Origin: an uncultured Ruminococcus sp.
Lineage (GTDB): Bacteria > Bacillota > Clostridia > Oscillospirales > Ruminococcaceae
Assembly (NCBI GenBank): GCA_947176415.1
Contig: CAMWQJ010000002.1
Location: forward strand, 26,339-90,338
DNA length: 64,000 bases
Reading direction: 5' to 3'
Below, piece after piece: positions 17,360 to 25,740 of the stretch. The notes under the pieces were generated by a model. The model was not told the origin of the DNA. It did no database searches and was given only the letters and a program-made list of their open reading frames with translations. Both the position numbers and the translations under genes were made by a program. Numbering within the stretch: the first letter of the stretch is position 1; every line of letters starts with the position of its first letter.

Positions 17360-18133
17360 TTACTCCTCGATTTTCAGGAAAGAACACATTACACGATTGA
17401 AAGTGAACTGCTGTTCAAGAAATGAATAATGCCCTGCATTTTCGAGCTTTACAAGTCCTGAATCCTTTATCAGCTTTTCCATTTTCTCGCCGTCTGATAA
17501 GGGAGTTGCCGTATCGTTTACACCCCATACCAGAAGAGTGGGACATTTTATATTCGGAATTAACGGCTCTAAATCCTCGTTTACAACCTTTACAAGCACC
17601 TGTCTCATAAGCGGAGTTGCACTCGCATAGTCCGCACTGCCGTATTTAACACGGAGTTTTTCGAGTGCGTCGGGAGCGATTTTCTGCATAATACCAGTTG
17701 AAAGTATCTTGCGGAAAAATTTATACTTACGTGTGCGGAAACTCTTTTTATTCGATTTAGGGGGCATTATTCCCGCACTGTCCACAAGAATAACATGGCT
17801 TATCTTAAACGGCAGATTCTTACGGCTGTTGAGTTTTATAATCACACGTCCGCCGAAAGAGTGACCGAGAAACATTATTTCCTTGTTGCCATAGTCCTTG
17901 ATGAAGTCAAGAACGAAATCTACATAGTCATCAACGCACCACGCCGACGGCGGTTCTTGACTTTCGCCGAATCCTGGCATATCCATAGCCACAACGGTAT
18001 ATTTTTTAGAAAGCAGGTCAATTAGATTTGCGAATAGCTTTATGTTGCTCCCCCAGCCGTGAAGCAGTACAATCAAATCTCCGTTGCCTTTCTGTTCATA
18101 GTTTATCTTGATATTATTAACTGTTTTATACAT
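17360..18133 (-). CDS. Alpha/beta hydrolase
   Basis: 257 residues with a complete alpha/beta-hydrolase set: oxyanion region LLHGWGSN, nucleophile elbow GHSFGG, acid in LVWGVNDTATP, and histidine in NAGHYSF. No signal peptide, so it acts in the cytoplasm. It is the first gene of the operon with the membrane protein, MurF-like ligase, ddl and acetyltransferase, with its stop only five bases from the next start. The substrate is unknown; the context suggests an ester or amide linked to envelope precursors. Confidence 0.88.
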   Translation of the reverse strand: MYKTVNNIKINYEQKGNGDLIVLLHGWGSNIKLFANLIDLLSKKYTVVAMDMPGFGESQEPPSAWCVDDYVDFVLDFIKDYGNKEIMFLGHSFGGRVIIKLNSRKNLPFKISHVILVDSAGIMPPKSNKKSFRTRKYKFFRKILSTGIMQKIAPDALEKLRVKYGSADYASATPLMRQVLVKVVNEDLEPLIPNIKCPTLLVWGVNDTATPLSDGEKMEKLIKDSGLVKLENAGHYSFLEQQFTFNRVMCSFLKIEE

Positions 18134-18211
18134 TGATTATCTCCATAAATTAATATTAGGGCATTCAGTATATTCTATACAGACATATATACATAATATG
18201 CCGGCATTTTA

Positions 18212-18240
18212 ATTATATCATGCAGTTGGGACAATGTCAA
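18212..18240 (-). promoter_or_regulatory. Promoter of the hydrolase-murF-ddl operon
   Basis: TTGACA, 17 bases, TATAAT: perfect consensus on the minus strand. The -35 overlaps the stop codon of the upstream membrane-protein gene. Confidence 0.9.
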
Positions 18241-19742
18241 TTATTAAATGTGTTGGAATTTCCGCCCTGACTGTTGATTTTTTCAATAAAAATTTTCTTT
18301 TTACCGCTGTCATAGTACATTGCAACAACAGGTTTTGAAAAATCAATCTGACTTTTTTCGTTTGTAAAAGTCACGTCCGCACCTATGAAAACCTCAGCAT
18401 AATAGGCAGTAAGTTCCATATCGTTATGAATACCCGAAAAGTCAGGAATATAAATAACAGTGCCGTCAGTAACATCATCGAAAAAATCCGAAGATACAGC
18501 TTCTTCAAAAGCCTTATACTTTTCAAGATTCTTATTAAAATAAGTATTCCATGCGGTGTTGCTGAACGAACATACAAGAGTTATTGCCGATACGGCGAGG
18601 CTAAGAATAATCATTACTCTTTTTGTCGGATTTCTGAATATTTTAATCAGAACAACAACCGCAAGCATTATCATAAAAAAATAGCTGTAGAATGACGGTA
18701 CATAGCTGTATGCGTTCTGTAATGCCCAGTCGGTATACTTCTCCGTCAGGCTGATTAAAACATTCGGAAAAAGCATTCCCGCAAGACAGAAAACAACCGC
18801 CTCCGAGGTATTCACGGAAATTTTTATTTTCGGAAAAACCCTGTAAAAAGCCATACCCGAAATTACTGGGGCTGTAAAATTCCACACGCTTATTGACTTT
18901 AAAAATTCGCTGAACGTTATATATTTTTTCAGAATCATCGCCACCGCAGGCAACATCGGAAAAGTACCGACAGAAAACTTGACAAGGGCGGTTAAACTCA
19001 ATAAAATATTACCGAAATAAAACCTCGTTCCGTCATAATAAGAGGGGTGAAAATACCGCCACGCACAGTAAATAATAAGATATACGAAAAGTAAAGTCCC
19101 GTGAAAAAACAGGTCTTTTATTAAAATAACGAAACGTTCACGGAAAATTTTTCCCTTGCTGAAATAAAGCGACAGTCCAATAAACATTAGCAGAAAAACC
19201 GTCACCGACTCATACATGAAACACGCAACAAAAAACAGTACAGCACTTTTTATCCTGTACGACTTTTTGCCGATTTTGAGATATTTTATAAACAGGTCGA
19301 GCGAAAAGAGAATAACCCCTATTGGAAATTGATGTGCGAATGTATAGGCTGTAAAAAGGCTGTGCTGATTTGAAATGCAGGCAAATGAAATAAACAGCAG
19401 ACAGACAAGACAAGCGGTATTTTTTGTAGAATTATTCTTTACGAGGAAAAAAAGTCCGCACATATCGAAAGCCACAGCCATAGCCGATAATATCCTGACA
19501 GCCGTAACGGAGTTGAAATAATACGGAATCCATAATAATACAGTCATAGGTATATGATTTATTCTGCCGTTTTCCGCATAGTCCGTAACCGTTTTAAGCA
19601 AATCCCCGTGGCGTACTTCCGCATATGTCAGTATATCGTCATGCACTGTCAGTACACTTTCGGACGTTGTAAAAAAATAAGCAAGAAAAACAATCAGGAC
19701 GGACGAAATAATAAAAGTTTTTTCAGAAACCGAATGCCTCAT
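18237..19742 (-). CDS. Polytopic membrane protein, glycosyltransferase-C-like
   Basis: 501 residues with about ten or more hydrophobic segments and a soluble C-terminal tail. After the first helix an acidic loop (SVLTVHDDILTYAEVRHGDLL) follows, placed like the acidic first loop of GT-C membrane glycosyltransferases that use lipid-linked sugars. That similarity is of topology only, so the call is tentative. Its start overlaps the end of the preceding gene by 20 bases, so the two are translated together. It is in the same direction as the envelope operon but separated from it by that operon's own promoter. Confidence 0.65.
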   Translation of the reverse strand: MRHSVSEKTFIISSVLIVFLAYFFTTSESVLTVHDDILTYAEVRHGDLLKTVTDYAENGRINHIPMTVLLWIPYYFNSVTAVRILSAMAVAFDMCGLFFLVKNNSTKNTACLVCLLFISFACISNQHSLFTAYTFAHQFPIGVILFSLDLFIKYLKIGKKSYRIKSAVLFFVACFMYESVTVFLLMFIGLSLYFSKGKIFRERFVILIKDLFFHGTLLFVYLIIYCAWRYFHPSYYDGTRFYFGNILLSLTALVKFSVGTFPMLPAVAMILKKYITFSEFLKSISVWNFTAPVISGMAFYRVFPKIKISVNTSEAVVFCLAGMLFPNVLISLTEKYTDWALQNAYSYVPSFYSYFFMIMLAVVVLIKIFRNPTKRVMIILSLAVSAITLVCSFSNTAWNTYFNKNLEKYKAFEEAVSSDFFDDVTDGTVIYIPDFSGIHNDMELTAYYAEVFIGADVTFTNEKSQIDFSKPVVAMYYDSGKKKIFIEKINSQGGNSNTFNN

Positions 19743-20268
19743 AGTCCTCCCTTATAAAGCGGTGATATGTTATGTGGGTACTGCCGTCTATTTCCTCCTC
19801 CAAAGAAATGCAGTATAAATATTCGTCAGGCACGCCGTCTTCAAAGAAAACAAGATAGTCAAACTCGTCATTGTGCTTTTCAACTACTTTCACGCTGTCG
19901 GAATATTTCCTGAAAATCCTTATAACGTCCTCGTACGTTCTGCCGTGACTTCTCACCGTCTCAACGAGTTCCTCAATAAAACCCGAGCCGTTGGAGTTGT
20001 GTATATATTCCGTACCCTCCGCAGAAACAGTAATGCAGAATCCGCCTTTAATTTCACGGAAAGAAAGTTTTCTGAGCCTTTCGGAAACGCTGTCCGAAAA
20101 GTCCGCAAGAGCATTTTTCATATCGCACGAATTAAAGTCCGTATCAAGAAGACTATTCAGCGAGCCGAGCATATAATTAAGACTGACCGCCCTTTTTTCA
20201 AAACCGAGCTTTGCGTGTGCTTCACGGATATTGTCTGTTATATTTTTTTCAAGCCTTGTATAATCCAT
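19723..20268 (-). CDS. Uncharacterised 181-aa protein (possibly DUF3877-like)
   Basis: A soluble protein of mixed helix and strand, starting MDYTRLEKNITDNIREAHAKLGF and ending ITYHRFIREDYEAFGF. The beginning and length remind me of the DUF3877 family of Firmicutes, but I cannot confirm that. No catalytic motif is recognisable. A strong AAGGAGG site and a clear promoter precede it, and it overlaps the following membrane-protein gene by 20 bases. Confidence 0.7.
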   Translation of the reverse strand: MDYTRLEKNITDNIREAHAKLGFEKRAVSLNYMLGSLNSLLDTDFNSCDMKNALADFSDSVSERLRKLSFREIKGGFCITVSAEGTEYIHNSNGSGFIEELVETVRSHGRTYEDVIRIFRKYSDSVKVVEKHNDEFDYLVFFEDGVPDEYLYCISLEEEIDGSTHITYHRFIREDYEAFGF

Positions 20269-20295
20269 AAATAAAACGCCTCCTTTTATACTGAT

Positions 20296-20324
20296 ATTAT
20301 ATCACAGTCACGAATTTTATTCAA
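20296..20324 (-). promoter_or_regulatory. Promoter of the 181-aa/membrane protein pair
   Basis: TTGAAT, 17 bases, TATAAT on the minus strand. Confidence 0.75.
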
Positions 20325-20401
20325 GACCCTTTTGTGTAAAATTACCAAATAATATATATAAAATTTGTACATAGCGTTTATGGCAGATTTCATAAATAAT
20401 A

Positions 20402-20430
20402 TTGACTTTTATTCAATATTATGATAATAT
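20402..20430 (+). promoter_or_regulatory. Promoter of the dockerin GH5 gene
   Basis: TTGACT, 17 bases, TAATAT, about 80 bases before the start codon. No operator is obvious in the gap. Confidence 0.65.
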
Positions 20431-20509
20431 TAAAGTATACGAATATGAAAGGCGGTTTTTTCAGCACTGATTTTTCCGCCGTAAATAAACCACATGGGAG
20501 GGCATAGAA

Positions 20510-22816
20510 ATGTCAAATAAAAACAAGGGTTTCAGACGAATCATAAGCATTTCGGCTGCTGCTGTATGCATGATGTCTGCACTCAATTTTGCACCGCTTA
20601 ACGACAATATGACTGTTGACGCTGCTGATGTCATGACAGCTTTTGAGATAACACAGGATATGAAAATAGGCTGGAACTACGGCAACTCGCTTGACGCAAG
20701 CGGTAAACTTTATAAAGACAATCCCGAAAGAAATATTTTTTCTACGGGCAATGAGGGTCTTGATGTCGAAATGTCATGGAACAATCCACGCTGTACTCAG
20801 GAAACTATGGACGCTGTAAAAGCTAAAGGCTTCAATACAGTTCGTCTTCCTACTACATGGACTCCACATATGGACGAAAACAACAAAATTGATGCTGACT
20901 GGATGGCTCGTGTTCATGAAGTTGTTGATTATTGCTACAAGAATGATATGTATGTTATTCTTAACATTCACCATGAAGAATGGATTAACCGTCCTGACTT
21001 TGATACAGCTTATGAGGAAATATCCGTCAAGTTAAAGGCTGTATGGAAACAGATTGCCGAGGAATTCAAGGACTACGACCAGCACCTTATATTTGAGGGC
21101 ATGAACGAACCCCGTGCCGCAGGACAGGAATATGAATGGTGGTTAGCTCCGTCAGCTCCTAAGGAAAAACTTTTTGAAGTTATAAACAAACTCAATCAGG
21201 ATTTCGTTGATACTGTAAGAAGCGTTGAGTCTCCTTATCAGAAAACGAGACTTCTTTCCTGTCCGCCTTACTGTGCATCGGGCAGTGATATAAACATGAT
21301 GTCAGCCCTTGAACTTCCCGACGACCCGTACGTTGCAGCGTCTGTCCATGCTTATTCGCCTTATAATTTCTGTATGGGCGACGGCGAACACAATACTTTC
21401 TCCGAAACATATGCTACTGAACTTGAGGGCATTTTAAAGAATATCCGCAAGACTTTTATCGATAATAATATACCTGTTATCCTCGGCGAATTCAGTGCCT
21501 CAAACTATAACAACACAGAGGCAAGATGTGAATGGGCTACAACATACATTTCGCTTGCGAAGAGCTATGGCTTCCCGTGTGTTCTATGGGACAACGATGC
21601 AAGAGGAAACAGCGACCAGTCCGAAGCACATGACTACCTCAACAGAGTAACTAACACATGGTATGAGGATTCAGGTCAGGTTATTGACGCAATGATGGCT
21701 GTACACGCTGACGACTCCATTGTATGGGGTGCTAGTGATTTCACAACACAGAAACAGTATAAACATGATGATATTTCAACAGGCAAGGAAATTGCCAATA
21801 CAGCAGGTGCTTATGACAGCAACGTTGACGGCAAGGAAGGCTCTCCTGCACAGATTATAAAGTTCTCCGAATTTGACGGCAAGGAAATAGCTGTAAAATA
21901 TACAGGCGGAGACCCTGAACTTGCTTTCATGGACTCCGATTGGGGTGGCTGGACAACTGTGAAGCCTTACTATATTGACGAAAAGAACGGTATTGCTTAC
22001 TTCTCATCTGATGATATAAAAACAGCGTGGGAAGCTAATAACGGCAATGTTTCAAGCCTCAACAGCGTTATCATAAGAGCAAACGGCAAGACAACAGTTG
22101 AAAAAGCTGTTATCATGAATAAGGGTACTCTTGTTGACACGCCCGACAAGCCGAAGCCTGAAACAACTACTACAACGTCTTCACAGGGCGGAAATACCAC
22201 AACCACTACCACAACAACAACCACAGAAATTCCCGATGATTTTAAATTTGAGGTTGTAAAACTTCCTGTAAAACTCAACGGCGAAAAGACATTGAAATTC
22301 ACAATTGAGGGTTCACCTTCTGCATCTGTCGGCGGTGGTATCTGCTATGACGCTGGAGAGTGGGCTTCTGTTGAATGGAGCGGTAATGTAGGAGCAAACG
22401 GCAAACTTGAAATGACTGTTGACATCTCTGATATTCCGTCATCTGTAAAAGATGCTGAAATTCAGATTTGGTGGTCTAACGTATGGGACTCAAAGACAGA
22501 AACGGGAATCGACCAGCCCGCAAAAGTTACTGTAGATTCTTCTTCTGAATCAACTAAACCAGACGGCAAGGTTTCTTACGGCGACGTTGACGAAGACGGC
22601 AGTGTAGGCATAAACGACTGTGTACTTATCATGCAGTCAATGGCAAATCCCGATAAATACACACTTTCCGAACAGGGCAGAAAGAATGCAGACGTTGTAG
22701 ACGGCGACGGCGTAACAAACTCCGATGCCCTCGCTATACAGTTCGTTGAATCGAGAACAATAACAACCGACATTTTCCCGATAACATCTGTTCAGCTTGA
22801 TGCACTCAGCAAATAA
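20510..22816 (+). CDS. Cellulosomal GH5 endoglucanase with dockerin
   Basis: 768 residues, secreted. A signal peptide (1 to about 39, AAAVCMMSALNFAPL) precedes a GH5 catalytic domain (about 43-400, subfamily 4-like) with IFEGMNEPR (acid/base Glu200) and ILGEFSA (nucleophile Glu327). Residues about 405-540 are a strand-rich module of unknown family (WGASDFTTQ to AVIMNKG). Next come a Thr-rich linker (about 550-575) and a second strand-rich module (about 578-675, with IQIWWSNVW). A dockerin (about 688-755) ends the protein: its first calcium loop DVDEDGSVGIND is canonical, the second, ADVVDGDGVTNSD, is altered. The enzyme should cut beta-1,4-glucans (cellulose, xyloglucan or mixed-linkage) while docked on a scaffoldin. 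Confidence 0.93.
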   Translation: MSNKNKGFRRIISISAAAVCMMSALNFAPLNDNMTVDAADVMTAFEITQDMKIGWNYGNSLDASGKLYKDNPERNIFSTGNEGLDVEMSWNNPRCTQETMDAVKAKGFNTVRLPTTWTPHMDENNKIDADWMARVHEVVDYCYKNDMYVILNIHHEEWINRPDFDTAYEEISVKLKAVWKQIAEEFKDYDQHLIFEGMNEPRAAGQEYEWWLAPSAPKEKLFEVINKLNQDFVDTVRSVESPYQKTRLLSCPPYCASGSDINMMSALELPDDPYVAASVHAYSPYNFCMGDGEHNTFSETYATELEGILKNIRKTFIDNNIPVILGEFSASNYNNTEARCEWATTYISLAKSYGFPCVLWDNDARGNSDQSEAHDYLNRVTNTWYEDSGQVIDAMMAVHADDSIVWGASDFTTQKQYKHDDISTGKEIANTAGAYDSNVDGKEGSPAQIIKFSEFDGKEIAVKYTGGDPELAFMDSDWGGWTTVKPYYIDEKNGIAYFSSDDIKTAWEANNGNVSSLNSVIIRANGKTTVEKAVIMNKGTLVDTPDKPKPETTTTTSSQGGNTTTTTTTTTTEIPDDFKFEVVKLPVKLNGEKTLKFTIEGSPSASVGGGICYDAGEWASVEWSGNVGANGKLEMTVDISDIPSSVKDAEIQIWWSNVWDSKTETGIDQPAKVTVDSSSESTKPDGKVSYGDVDEDGSVGINDCVLIMQSMANPDKYTLSEQGRKNADVVDGDGVTNSDALAIQFVESRTITTDIFPITSVQLDALSK

Positions 22817-22827
22817 TAAAAAAATAT

Positions 22828-22866
22828 AAGGACGTACTCTTATAAAAAGGTACGTCCTTTTTTTTA
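22828..22866 (+). terminator. Terminator of the GH5 gene
   Basis: AAGGACGTAC / GTACGTCCTT, a perfect ten-pair stem, followed by a T-tract. Confidence 0.9.
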
Positions 22867-23373
22867 TTCTTTTGAATATACTGCCGTTATCTCAGATATA
22901 TAAGCTCTGTGATAAGGGTCAGTTGAAAAGAATTTTTCGGGAATGCCGTCATCTGTGAGAAATCCGCTTTCCTGCAAATCATAGCTGTAGAGTTTACGGC
23001 ACACAAAGACGAGTTCTGCCTCTTCAAAAGCCATACAGCCGTCAAGCTCGCACGGAGTAAGACCTGTTTCTTTCACCTTGTCGCAGTCTCTTCCTGAGTG
23101 CGAACCGCAGAAAGATAGAGCCTTTCTGCACTCTCCGCCGAAAAACGAACAGGTGAAAAAGTCTCCGTTTTCGATAAATTCATAAGTATAGCGGTTGGGT
23201 CTGATATAGCAGGTAAGAACGTTTTTATTCCAGAGAACGCCAAGCTGTCCCCATGAAGCCGTCATGGTATTGAATTTCTCTGCATTTCCGCCTGTAATGA
23301 GCGTCCATTCCTTGCCGATTTTCTCAAACGGATTAAAAGAAAGTCCGTCAAGAGAGATTTTTTTAAAAGCCAA
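22864..23373 (-). CDS. Flavin reductase-like (FMN-binding split barrel) protein
   Basis: The ORF track starts at 23400, but AAGGAGG lies inside that extension and points to TTG 23371-23373 (MAFKKISLDGLSFNPF), leaving 169 residues. The pattern WTLITGG...FNTMTASWGQLGVLWNK...LTCYIRPNRYTYEFIE is typical of the flavoredoxin / flavin-reductase split-barrel family, which binds FMN and transfers electrons. The partner is not encoded next door. It is transcribed on its own, converging with the GH5 gene. Confidence 0.88.
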   Translation of the reverse strand: MAFKKISLDGLSFNPFEKIGKEWTLITGGNAEKFNTMTASWGQLGVLWNKNVLTCYIRPNRYTYEFIENGDFFTCSFFGGECRKALSFCGSHSGRDCDKVKETGLTPCELDGCMAFEEAELVFVCRKLYSYDLQESGFLTDDGIPEKFFSTDPYHRAYISEITAVYSKE

Positions 23374-23423
23374 AATAAATTCCTCCTTATGTATAATCAA
23401 ATCCGCAGATACCGCCTTTTATT

Positions 23424-24185
23424 TCAGCTTCTCACACGCCTGAGAGCCGACTTGTAACGCAGACGTAGCTTGTCTGTAATAAGGGCGATAAATTCGGAAT
23501 TTGTAGGTTTGCCCTTGTCCGTGTCCACGGTGTAGCCGAAAAACGAGTTAAGAGTATCAACGTTTCCTCTGTCCCACGCAATTTCGATAGCGTGACGGAT
23601 AGCACGTTCCACCCTTGATGATGTTGTGTCATAAATGCTTGCAACTGTCGGATAAAGAAGTTTTGTAACACTGTCGAGCAGTGACTTGTCTTCTATTGAA
23701 TAGAGAATAGCCGTTCGGAGATAATAATATCCCTTTATGTGTGCAGGCACGCCGAGCTGATGTATAATGTCAGTAACAACAACTTCCATATCGTCGCTCA
23801 GACTGTTTACCCTGTCTCCGAGTGCTGAATTAATCGCACTGCATAAATCCCCCGCATCGTAAGGCTTGAGAAGAAACTTTGAAGCACCGTTATCCATAAC
23901 CTGTCTTTCTATAAATTCGTTGTCATAAGCCGAAGTCACGATAAAAACAGGGAACTTCACACCCATTTCCCTGACGTTCTTCATTATAGAAACAACATCG
24001 CCGTTTTGTGCGGTTATGTCAACCACAACAACGTCCGGCGGGTCGTTCCTTATCGAATCGAGAATCACGCCACAGTCCTTTCTTCTGGTGTAGGCGTACA
24101 TTCCTCTTTCCCTCAGCTTGTTGGCAATGCTTACGCCCGTTTCGGCAGAATCGTCACCAATCAGCACTCTTATCTTGTTATTCAT
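23424..24185 (-). CDS. spo0A: Stage 0 sporulation response regulator Spo0A
   Basis: The correct start is the ATG at 24183-24185 ([13 protein letters not shown]), because AAAGGAGG lies just before it; this gives 253 residues rather than the 270 of the ORF track. The receiver domain (1 to about 125) keeps the acidic pair, the phospho-acceptor Asp in VVVVDI and the Lys in LLKPYD. The effector domain (about 140-253) has the Spo0A hallmarks [31 protein letters not shown] and [12 protein letters not shown]. Spo0A is the master regulator of endospore entry. It stands alone with its own promoter. Confidence 0.96.
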   Translation of the reverse strand: MNNKIRVLIGDDSAETGVSIANKLRERGMYAYTRRKDCGVILDSIRNDPPDVVVVDITAQNGDVVSIMKNVREMGVKFPVFIVTSAYDNEFIERQVMDNGASKFLLKPYDAGDLCSAINSALGDRVNSLSDDMEVVVTDIIHQLGVPAHIKGYYYLRTAILYSIEDKSLLDSVTKLLYPTVASIYDTTSSRVERAIRHAIEIAWDRGNVDTLNSFFGYTVDTDKGKPTNSEFIALITDKLRLRYKSALRRVRS

Positions 24186-24216
24186 TGTTTTATACCTCCT
24201 TTTGTTCTGTAAATAT

Positions 24217-24246
24217 ATTTTAGCACACAGCAACAAAAGAATGCAA
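24217..24246 (-). promoter_or_regulatory. Promoter of spo0A
   Basis: TTGCAT, 18 bases, TAAAAT on the minus strand. No clear 0A box is visible in the short upstream gap. Confidence 0.55.
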
Positions 24247-24322
24247 CGGATTATTTTTTGTTTTAATGCAGATAAAACACTTTAAAAGGGGAATATCGTC
24301 GGACGTGAAAAAAATTGTCAAA

Positions 24323-25588
24323 TCAGCGGTGCGATTTTGCAAGAATGCCGTCGGCAATTGTCCGCACTTTTGTCCCGTGCGGAAATAGTTTGTCGGCAAA
24401 CTTTGAAAGAGCGTTCTTTTTGACAGCCCTTGAATAAACGGGTGCTAAGTCAGGTTCTGTAACCGTCTCGGCAAGTTTTTTTGATATATCGCCGAGCATA
24501 AGCCTGTCGGACGGTGCGGAGTGGTTTACGAGAAAAGCAAACGGCAGACTGAATCCCCTGAAACTGAAAATATCTTCAAACTCCCCGAAACACTCGGAAA
24601 ACATCTTTATAAAATCATCTCGTCCGCCTGATATACGGGAATTTTTTTCCATTGCGGAAATAACTTCTCTTTCAATAGCATTTTGAGGTTGAAAATTATC
24701 GTCAAGAGAGAGCAAACCTAAAACCATAAAGCCGAGCATATACGGGTCGTTGCAGAAGTCTGATTTAGGGACTTTATTCTGCGGAAAATCAAACCCGTAA
24801 AGTGCATACAGACCAAAAGCACAGCGGAGTGCGAGAAAATCAGGAGAATCGATTTCAAGAATATTTTCTGCCTCTGCAAACCCTCTGAGTCTGCCCGACT
24901 TAACCATCATCGGCACGACAGGCGAAACGAGCATAGCCTGAATGCCCTTTAAAACAGGCACTTCGACATCATATTCAACATTACTTCCTATATGTATAAG
25001 AGACTTCGGCGGTGCGGATATTTTTTCAAAAACAGCATCAAATATACCGCCCTTGCTTGTATTCTGCGGAATCATCAGCCACTTGTAATCAGTATAACCG
25101 CATTTTTCGAGAATCCCCCTGACTACTTCTTTCGGATACAGAGAACCTGCAATAATTATAATTTGCCTGTTTTTCCTTACCGCTTCCGTGTAGAGACTTT
25201 TTCCGCACTGCCTCGGAAAAGAAAATCTTTTTATAAGCTCGCATTCTCTTTTCATGAGAAATTCCGTATCTTTTTCGGAGATTTTAGCGGTTTTTCCGAT
25301 AACGGCATAAACCTTTTCAAGCGTCACGCACTCCACGGCACTGCATTTTTTTTCGGCTGTTTTGTAAGCCTCTGTGCGAATTTCAGCAAAAGTTTTTCTC
25401 GACCTGCTTATTTTTCGGAAATCCTCTTCCATGAACATAAATAAATCACAGTCAGCCGAAAAAGGCGTTACGACAAGCGAGCCTTCGAGCCTGAAACTCA
25501 CTGCCTTGATATCATTTCCCGAAATCTTCTCCGTCATTGTTTTAATTAATGCTTTCTGTTTTTCCGAAAGCGGTCGTGCTGTTTCCAT
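24323..25588 (-). CDS. HAD-like protein with degenerate active site
   Basis: 421 residues. The organisation matches HAD-superfamily proteins of the FDxFDTL type found near glycan genes: a first-strand motif, a cap-like helical region, IIIIAGSLYPKEVVRGIL as motif II region, and HIGSNVEYDVEVPVLKGIQAMLV as the motif IV region. In motif I, however, the two catalytic aspartates are replaced (AVSFRLEGSLVVTPF). The roughly 190-residue C-terminal part is helical and unassigned. It is probably not a phosphatase and may bind rather than hydrolyse. It ends the GH95-GH26 operon, 24 bases behind GH26. Confidence 0.7.
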   Translation of the reverse strand: METARPLSEKQKALIKTMTEKISGNDIKAVSFRLEGSLVVTPFSADCDLFMFMEEDFRKISRSRKTFAEIRTEAYKTAEKKCSAVECVTLEKVYAVIGKTAKISEKDTEFLMKRECELIKRFSFPRQCGKSLYTEAVRKNRQIIIIAGSLYPKEVVRGILEKCGYTDYKWLMIPQNTSKGGIFDAVFEKISAPPKSLIHIGSNVEYDVEVPVLKGIQAMLVSPVVPMMVKSGRLRGFAEAENILEIDSPDFLALRCAFGLYALYGFDFPQNKVPKSDFCNDPYMLGFMVLGLLSLDDNFQPQNAIEREVISAMEKNSRISGGRDDFIKMFSECFGEFEDIFSFRGFSLPFAFLVNHSAPSDRLMLGDISKKLAETVTEPDLAPVYSRAVKKNALSKFADKLFPHGTKVRTIADGILAKSHR

Positions 25589-25612
25589 TAAACACCTCCC
25601 ATAAAGGAAATA

Positions 25613-25740
25613 TTATTCATCTCCGTAATAGTAGTCGTCAGGATATTCATTTTCATAGTCATCATAATCATCTTCATAGTCGTAATCCTGATAATCGTCT
25701 TCATAGTCATAGTCTTCATTGTCTTCATAGTCTTCAACAT
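25613..25740 (-). repeat. Low-complexity coding repeat (Asp/Glu/Tyr tail of the GH26 protein)
   Basis: Imperfect short repeats built from GAT, GAC, GAA, TAT and TAC codons (units such as DYEDN, DYDYEDD, DYQDYDYEDD) code the surface-protein tail. Such tracts can vary in length between strains. Confidence 0.8.

Noticed and set aside
22140-22230. Short tandem DNA repeat of ACA/ACC triplets
   Set aside because: This is the Thr-rich linker of the GH5 enzyme, an expected low-complexity spacer.
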